This document shows positions 57,650 through 64,000 of a stretch of 64,000 bases of DNA, in pieces; position 1 is the first letter of the stretch; every line of letters begins with the position of its first letter. The position numbers and the translations under genes are program-made. The notes under the pieces are model-generated. The model had not been told where the DNA came from and did not search any database. It was given only the letters and a program-made list of their open reading frames with translations. This stretch comes from Vandiemenella viatica. Taxonomy: Eukaryota; Arthropoda; Insecta; Orthoptera; Morabidae. The stretch covers positions 101,279,992-101,343,991 of the forward strand of contig JARYHS010009186.1 of the NCBI GenBank assembly GCA_031002005.1, given 5' to 3'.

Positions 57650-57790
57650 GATTAGGATCCATTCCAGCATTCGCCCAGGTGATTGCCTAAAAACCTCAAT
57701 CAGGATAGAGGGTACGGCGGGCCCGGGATATGAACCTAGGCCTGTTGTACATCCCCGATCCATTGCAGTGGTGGGTGATAACAACAAACA
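57650..57790 (-). repeat. SINE, family E, related to A
   Basis: On the minus strand TCACCCACCACTGC, then AGGTTCATATCCC (degenerate B box) and later CACCTGGGCGAATGCTGG, which recalls the CTCCAGGCGAATGCCGG of family A. Only one copy is seen in the window. Confidence 0.45.
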
Positions 57791-58159
57791 TAAACAAACA
57801 AAAAGTCTGAAAAGAGAAAATAAAGGATGGAAAGTATAATAAAGAAAAGAAGTACGAAGTCTGTAAACATTAATTATTGTAATCATTAACTGCAATGATG
57901 TTATGTCACGGATAATTTCCCTACACACCTACTTTTTAATTAATATACTGGATGACCAGTGCGAAAATTTCGCGAATGCGATGAATAGTGAGATTGGTGC
58001 TGTGTAATACGATGAAAGAAGAACCTTCGTTTACTATTTTAGCGTAATAGGTACGCAACAAAAGTCGACGCCAGTGAAGCAGTTTACAAATATCCCTGTG
58101 ATATGTGTTACTGCTATCTAGTGGAACTGGCTCCTATGGGCGATATTCACAGTTATTAC
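57791..58159. other. No element recognised
   Basis: AT-rich spacer before the satellite block. Confidence 0.5.
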
Positions 58160-59700
58160 TTTTGCCCTTTACAGGTCAAATACCGAAAAATCAAGTTCTT
58201 AATTTATAATGTTGCCTGAGTTGAGGCCTTAATCTTTTAAATGATACCATTTCGATTAGGTGTCAAGAGAGATAAACGGCTTGCAAGCAAACAAAAAAAG
58301 GGAAATATTGATACTTTTCCTCTTTGAGGCTAGAATTCCATAAAATTCCTGTATTAAGATATGATGTGACCAAAGCAGAGAACTTAATCTTTAAAATGAC
58401 ACCTAATTTATCTATTTCGGTTAAATATCAAGGGAAATAAATGGCTCATGATAAAAAAAAATGATACCAAAAAACGATAATTTTGCCCTTTAAGGGTCGA
58501 ATTCCAAAAAAAAAATAATTTCTTGAAATATGAGCTTACCAGAGAAAAAACCTTAATATCTAAAATAATATATCATTTCTCGCTTTCGGTTAGATTTCAA
58601 GGGAGATAAAGAGCTAGTGTAAAAAAAATTTGTTATGGACGTAATGATACTTTTGGCCTTCAAGGGTCCTATTCCGAATCTTTTGTTAAAATATGATGTG
58701 TCCAAAGCGTTGATGTTAATCCTTAAACTGATACCTTATTTATTTATATCGGTTAGATATCAAGGGAGATAAAGGGCTCGTTACACATTTTTTTTAATTA
58801 TGGATTTATGCCTCATCGACGTCAAAGTCATTAGAGGCGGGATGGGACTGAGGACAAGGAACGGGAAGGAATTCGGCCATGACCTTTTAAAGGAGGCATC
58901 CCGGCATTTTGGGATTTGTGGAAACCATTGAAAACCCAAATCTGGATGCCCGGACGGGGATTCGAACCGGTGTCCTCCCGAATGCGAGACCAGTGCGTTG
59001 ACCGCTCATCCACCACGCTCGGTCGGAACACAAAAACGCAATGTAGAAACATTAACACTTTTGGTTTTTAAGGGTCGAATTCTGAAAAATTCCTTTGTTA
59101 AGACATAATGTGATCAAAGCAGAGAACTTAATATTTAAAATGATACCTTATTTATCTATTTTTAGATATCAAGGGAGATAACTGACTCATAATAAAAAAA
59201 AAACAATGAAGAAATAATAATTCTTTGGCGCTTTTAAGAATCAAATTCCGAAAAATTCTTTTCTTAAAATGTGATAGGACAAAAGTTGTGACCTCTTTAA
59301 ATGATACCACATTTATCTAGCTATATCGGTTAGATATCAAGAGAGATAAATGGCTCGTGACACAAAAACGCGTTTTGGAAATATTAATACTTTTGCCGTT
59401 TAAGGGTCGAATTCCGAAAAATTGCTTTCTTAATATATAATGTCAACAAAGCGGAGATTTTAATCTTAAAAATGATATTTCATTTATCAATTTCGGTTAG
59501 GTATCTGGGGAGACAAATGGCTAGTAACACAAAAAACAGCATTTTATAAATATTGCATTTTTGCCTTTTAAGAGTCGGATTTGAAAAAAAATACTTTCCT
59601 GAAATAAGATACGATCAAAGCAGATACCTTAATATTCAAAATGATACCTAATTTATCGATTTAGGTTAGGTATGATGGGAGATAATGAGGCAAAAAAAAA
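58160..59700 (+). repeat. Satellite array, eight monomers of about 167 bp
   Basis: Landmarks per unit: TTTTGCCCTTTAAGGGTCGA, GAATTCCGAAAAATT, a CAAAGCAGAGACCTTAATCT-like segment, AAAATGATACC, TTTATC, GGTTAGATATCAAGGG and AGATAAATGGCTC. The GATAAA anchor lies at 58271, 58437, 58605, 58768, 59177, 59345, 59512 and 59681: spacings of 163-169 bp, or 409 bp across the SINE. Units differ from each other considerably, so the array is old. Related units in the opposite orientation are at 27410 and 47570. Confidence 0.9.
58798..59026 (-). repeat. SINE family A inserted in the satellite
   Basis: Full length on the minus strand. The head GTGGATGAGCGGTCAACGC, B box ACCGGTTCGAATCCCC, then CCGTCCGGGCATCCAGATTT. 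The unit continues on the other side. ACACA occurs on both flanks and may be a short target duplication. Confidence 0.85.
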
Positions 59701-59883
59701 AAAAAAAAAAAAAATCTTATTGAAATAATATATATGATGAGTTCATGCCCAAAATTCTTTTAATTTTTATTTTAATTGCCTGTGGCTCCATCTTCGGGGC
59801 TATATTTCTAACTACTAGCTACAGCACAGAGCAGCATTCGATCGCCGCTCCAAATGCTAGCATTCCAATACGATTTTTTTTTC
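59701..59883. other. Poly-A and unique DNA
   Basis: A run of about 20 A ends the satellite. The rest is unrecognised. Confidence 0.5.
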
Positions 59884-60117
59884 TTGTAGCTTTACACCTC
59901 GTCGATGGCTAAGGTCATTAGAGACGGGATGGAACTGGAGACAAGGAAAGGGAAGGAATTCGGCCATGGCCTTTTTGAAGGAAGCATCCCGGCTTTCACC
60001 TGGAGTGATTTGCGGAAACCACTGAAAAGCCAAATATGGTTGGCCGGACGGGGATTCGAACCCGCGTCCTCCCGAATGCGAGGCCAGAACGTTAACCGTT
60101 CACCCACCACGTTCGGT
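59884..60117 (-). repeat. SINE family A, full length
   Basis: On the minus strand: GTGGGTGAACGGTTAACG (A box region), GCGGGTTCGAATCCCC (B box), CCGTCCGGCCAACC, ACTCCAGGTGAAAGCCGG and the CGTCTCTAATGACC to GACGAGGTGTAAAGC end. The best preserved copy. Confidence 0.9.
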
Positions 60118-62181
60118 TTCCAATACGAGGGCCCGTACGAAAATTCAGCACTTCTGTGTGTTCATGTAAATACATCTATTTACATTTTTTGTGTGTGAAA
60201 CTTATTTGCACTGTAACATAGCATTCCCATCTAACATTATCAATCATTTAATTAAATCCTTGCTAGTGATGCAAAAGTAAATATAGCAGCAATAGCGCGG
60301 ATCCCGCTAGTTTCTGGTATTTTGTTTTTCTTCCGTGTTATTTTAAATCCTCTTACTAAACCGTTTTTATTTGGATGCTTTTTCATCAAACTTATCAGGA
60401 ATTAATTGTAATTACAGTTTCATGATACTATTCAAAACGAAAGATTACAATTCCTTTTCAGCATTACCAAACATAGTTTTTTTTTTGTATTATGGATGCT
60501 TGACATCACTCAATGCAGAGTCATTGTCAACATTACAGCAAGCCTCCACTCCATACCCCCAGCGGAGCAATTTTCATCATAGTCGTATCAAACAGAATCT
60601 GTTAATTGGAACTAGTGAAACGTCACGTCCCCATTCTGTTTGTTAAGTGCAGTATGATGAAAATTTCTTCTCGATCAGGACTCGGTCCAACGGGGAGTTA
60701 GTGATCTGTAACGTAGCTCTCGTCGGGTTTCTGTATGTAGTAATTATAAAATTTGGCTGCACACTTTCCATTGGAATTAAAAATGAAGCCTATGTATATG
60801 CGACCACTTTGTGTCCTTGAACAGTGGAGTCAGGTAAGGCACTTAAACATGAAGCCTATGTAGATGCGACCACTTTGTGTCCCTGAACAGTGGAGCCTGG
60901 TAATGCACTTAATACCATCACACCCACGGGAGTAGCCGCTCAGGGACAATGGATACTAGGTCTTTGTGGTCGCTCTTGACATTGTTCGCCTCCAGTCCAA
61001 CAACCCGTTGGCCTTCGGACAAATGACAGGTACTTTGTGCGTAGCTGTTTAGTCAATTATTGGATTTTTAGTAATTGTTATTCAATTTATGCCTGCACCG
61101 CTTACAGAATTGTCATATCAAAGTACGGGTATTGCTTAAGTAATTCGCTGTTGTGATGCTGAGAGGCTACACATAACTAACATACTCCCATAAATCTGTA
61201 TTGTTGTGAATTTTTCCTCGATCACTACTTCATTCACGGTTGTTCCAGTGATCAAAAATACTAAAAATAAAAAAGAACGTAATCGTAGACTGACTTTTAA
61301 TTCTGTAAGAAGAATGGTTCTTAACCTTTTCTGGGCGTTTGTTATTATTGATTGACTGGGCGTTAATAGTCAGCGAAGATTCAATAAAGACACTAGTCAA
61401 TGAGATTATTTTTCCACCTGTAACAGTCATTCAACCGAGTATCCCAGCATGAGGTATTTTTTGCTTCTTTCGCAATCATAATGGACTCTCTCTAAAAGCT
61501 CAACAAAAATATGTTATTCCCAAATAGCAGTGGCATATACACAGGACTAGAAATTCCACAGCAGAATTAGTAACAACATATCAAAGGTTACCTTTGTGGC
61601 GCTATTCCTCGTTTTTTAAGCATTAAAAGGAAGTTCGTAACTTCATGGATTTTCACTGTTTGAAAGTTTTCGGATTTGACTGATAATATGCTCTGATAGT
61701 TTCTTACATTAATTTCTCATCAAACATTTTGTATAACCATCCGGCTTCAAATTTATAAATGTGATTGTTTTTTTTTTGCGTTAAATGTTACAAAGATACT
61801 ACATTACAAACGATATGTATAATCCTAATCAAGGTTTACATCAATAACTGAAAGTTGATCGCGTACTTTTTTTTTTACCTGACATTTAAGGATTTTTTTC
61901 CTGATTTTGGTTAGTACTTTCTCCTCGAAAACAAAAATTCCACCATACCCATACGTCCGTAGTGGTACAGTAATAGGTAATATACCGTAAAAGCACATTA
62001 CATTGTGAAACATATTCTATGTAATAATTATGAAGACACAAGTTTTACTCACAGGATTTAGCTTTGTTTTTAAAAATAAATAAATCAGTCTAATGGTGAT
62101 CTACATGAATTAATTATATGTTTTCTTAATTAATAATATTTTATCCATGATGGATTGGTGGAACTTCCGCGACTGTGATGT
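60118..62181. other. No gene; one short tandem duplication
   Basis: AT-rich DNA with a 66-bp duplication at 60783-60914, listed separately. Nothing else recognised. Confidence 0.5.
60783..60914 (+). repeat. 66-bp tandem duplication
   Basis: ATGAAGCCTATGTATATGCG at 60783 recurs at 60849 with one change, and the units share CGACCACTTTGTGTCC and GAACAGTGGAG. Confidence 0.85.
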
Positions 62182-62235
62182 CAAATATGGGTTGTAAAAA
62201 ATACAGCAACCAGTCACAATATGATGTTGTTTATT

Positions 62236-62282
62236 AAACCATTACCGGTTTCGAGCTATACCTGCTCATCTTCAGATGGTTT
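62236..62282 (-). ncRNA. Hammerhead-ribozyme-like motif, left arm
   Basis: Mirror of the right arm on the minus strand. Here the hairpin after the catalytic box is GAGC...GCTC, a perfect 4-bp stem II; this is the only position where the arms differ clearly. The extra U after CTGAAGA remains. Confidence 0.35.
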
Positions 62283-62555
62283 GTAAATTTTACATCAACA
62301 AATGTAATATACAGGAATGTATGGTTGTCATTTTGCATCTGAATATATCCAAAAACAAAACTAAAGCACTATAAATGCACATATTTATAAACATGCGCTG
62401 CACTAGCACTGATTGATAATCTCAATCAGTGCTAGTGCAGCGCATGTTTATAAATATGTGCATTTATAGTGCTTTAGTTTTGTTTTTGGATATATTCAGA
62501 TGCAAAATGACAACCATACATTCCTGTATATTACATTTGTTGATGTAAAATTTAC

Positions 62556-62602
62556 AAACCATCTGAAGATGAGCAGGTATATCTCGAAACCGGTAATGGT
62601 TT
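62556..62602 (+). ncRNA. Hammerhead-ribozyme-like motif, right arm
   Basis: AAACCAT (62556-62562) is followed by CTGAAGA (catalytic box), a variable hairpin, GAAA (62586-62589), ACCGGT (62589-62594, stem III without a loop), GTA ending at 62595 (cleavage-type triplet) and ATGGTTT (62596-62602), which pairs perfectly with the first block as stem I. One extra base after the catalytic box and an imperfect stem II depart from the known hammerhead. Activity is not shown. Confidence 0.35.
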
Positions 62603-62872
62603 AATAAACAACATCATATTGTGACTGGTTGCTGTATTTTTTACAACCCATATTTGTTTTCTTAATTATTTTGAAAAGCTGCGACCGTACATAGTCTTTC
62701 GTTTTCCTGTTTTGCCACGAAATGCAATCTATCATTTACAGCAATGTTTACTTCACGTTATCTTGAACGTTTGTTAGTGCCCAGTAACGCGTTGAAACAT
62801 GAAAAACTGAATTTGTTTAGGCAGCAAGTATCAACGGAATATTGAAACGAACAGCCGAAGCTTGTCTGCATC

Positions 62873-63103
62873 TGCTCAAGGGCGTTGTCTTCCCAACTCA
62901 GCATAAGAGACTCTCTCCAGCATACAGGTTCTTCTATTTAGCATTAACACAAATATGTACTCGGAGAAAGAGAAAAGGAAGAAAATGCAGTTCCACTTTT
63001 CCTTCCTCCATGACTCTACGAAAGCGGGGTCCAGTCGTCTTTCATTAGCAGTTAACGTTCGCTGTACGAAGTAGCCGACATGGGAAGACAACGCCCTTGA
63101 GCA
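62873..63103. mobile_element. 231-bp MITE with 23-bp perfect inverted ends
   Basis: TGCTCAAGGGCGTTGTCTTC (the 23 bp are 62873-62895) and its inverse complement at 63081-63103 are identical. A clear target duplication is not seen. The interior has no coding capacity. Confidence 0.8.
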
Positions 63104-63529
63104 TCTGTAATATGCTCTGGTTGTTGCTTTAAAATGTTCGTTCCTGATACGTTGTAAATTTCTCAGCCTTTTAATTACAAATTACTATTATATTTACAAT
63201 ATTCTTATAATATCTTATTATGGCGGAAGCAAATTTTGATCTTTGAATACAAATTCTTCATCACACGACACCGTATTGGTAAAATAATAAATCTGTGGCT
63301 CTTTTCTGACTTTCGTAATGGATTGTACACCGTGACAAGACTTTTCAGCGATCGAATAAGATGAGACGATTTGAAGAATTCTATCATGGAAAAACATGAA
63401 AGACTTCAATCAACCATTCAGGATGAAACCATTTCGATATAAAGGATACATACAAAATATTTATCTTTACTTGAATTCCTTCATATTTTTTAACTCAGGA
63501 TTCACCATATTTTATGGTAAACTATTTCA
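63104..63529. other. AT-rich DNA
   Basis: Nothing recognised. Confidence 0.5.
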
Positions 63530-63706
63530 TTCTCTGGCCACTCAGACCTGAATTTGAGAGGACATGGGTTCAAATCCCGGAATCACTACATGCGAATTGT
63601 GGGATGGTTCCTTCAAAGGGTCAAGATCATTTCTTTCCAGCTCCTGGTCCCCAATACTCTACCACCTTTAATAACCTAGATGTCGATGACGTGTAAAGTA
63701 TTAAGC
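63530..63706 (+). repeat. SINE family A, strongly diverged
   Basis: GGACATGGGTTCAAATCCCG (B box), a deletion, then ATGCGAATTGTGGGATGGTT, CCTTCAAAGGGTCAAGAT and a TTTAATAACCTAGATGTCGA end. An old copy. Confidence 0.6.
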
Positions 63707-64000
63707 TACATAAAGCCCTTTCACTGATTCCATTGCCTCGAGACCATATTCTAACAGCCCCATAAGCTAATGCTAAAATCAGGTACCATTTTCTATTTCT
63801 GACATAGTACTTCTGCTGCATTCACCACGTCTCATCAGCTACACATTCTTATTCCTAGCCTCAGTTTACAAATTGGGCTGATAATTATATGAAATAACAG
63901 TTTGATGAGGATCATGCATTAATCATTTCCTGAAAGGGAATTTTGGCATATAGAAAAAATTAGTTTCTAGTTATTATACCAGAAATCTGACAGGCAAGCT
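63707..64000. other. End of window, nothing recognised
   Basis: AT-rich DNA. Confidence 0.5.

Larger units (their letters stand above)
62182..62656. mobile_element. 475-bp foldback palindrome, 235-bp arms
   Basis: The arms 62182-62416 and 62422-62656 are inverted copies with about one mismatch (62260s against 62580s) and a 5-nt loop centred at 62419. Near-identity of the arms means either a recent insertion or ongoing arm homogenisation. There is no open frame. A hammerhead-like motif occurs in each arm on opposite strands. Confidence 0.95.

Noticed and set aside
1..64000. CRISPR array, bacterial operon or phage genes
   Set aside because: The tandem arrays lack unique spacers of constant length, and the window has eukaryotic transposons and no dense coding.
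1..64000. Endogenous viral or LTR-retrotransposon sequence
   Set aside because: No gag, protease, integrase or envelope-like motifs and no long terminal repeats were seen.

Overview
The window looks like intergenic DNA from a large, AT-rich arthropod genome, most likely an insect. Nothing in it is bacterial: there are no operons, ribosome-binding sites or dense ORFs. Almost everything recognisable is transposon-derived: hAT and Tc1/mariner DNA transposons, a PIF/Harbinger-like element, MITEs and foldbacks, tRNA-derived SINEs, and non-LTR retrotransposons with a CR1-type ORF1. I cannot name the species or order. I found no host gene that I would defend; one short minus-strand ORF near 4.7 kb is kept as a weak exon candidate. 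SINE family letters A-E are labels used only here.

Layout. 1-15 kb: SINE copies, including a head-to-head pair at 4.0-4.5 kb, MITEs at 2.95 and 14.3 kb, a decayed hAT-like piece at 7.4-8.3 kb, and a relic of a foldback repeat at 5.5 kb. 15.3-21.1 kb is a nested cluster: a Harbinger-like element with a MADF remnant, a 313-bp hAT MITE, a 1.26-kb hAT inside an unclassified repeat, and a Tc1 element split by a 1.7-kb non-autonomous hAT that carries a 21-bp minisatellite of about 59 units. 21.9-35.6 kb: SINEs, two more Tc1 relics (24.0 and 34.4 kb), degenerate tandem repeats at 26.5-27.8 kb, and small hAT and foldback elements. 35.6-41.4 kb is mostly featureless apart from a 158-bp hAT MITE.

41.4-44.7 kb holds a CR1-like LINE with an intact 380-aa ORF1 (PHD-type zinc finger plus SGNH-esterase-like domain), a frameshifted ORF2 and no 3' end. 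46-49.5 kb has older LINE reverse-transcriptase fragments on both strands. 50.1-53.3 kb is a 3.1-kb hAT with a perfect 8-bp target duplication and a decayed minus-strand transposase; a second 1.1-kb hAT follows at 53.8-54.9 kb. 58.2-59.7 kb is a satellite block of eight monomers of about 167 bp, interrupted by one SINE. 62.18-62.66 kb is a 475-bp near-perfect palindrome whose arms contain a hammerhead-ribozyme-like motif.

There is no gene network here. The interactions visible are element on element: insertion order, target duplications and internal amplification. The most interesting items are the hammerhead-like motif in the palindrome and its relic at 5.5 kb, the nested hAT-in-Tc1 with an amplified minisatellite, two hAT insertions flanked by the same octamer, the roughly 167-bp satellite, and the 3'-truncated LINE.
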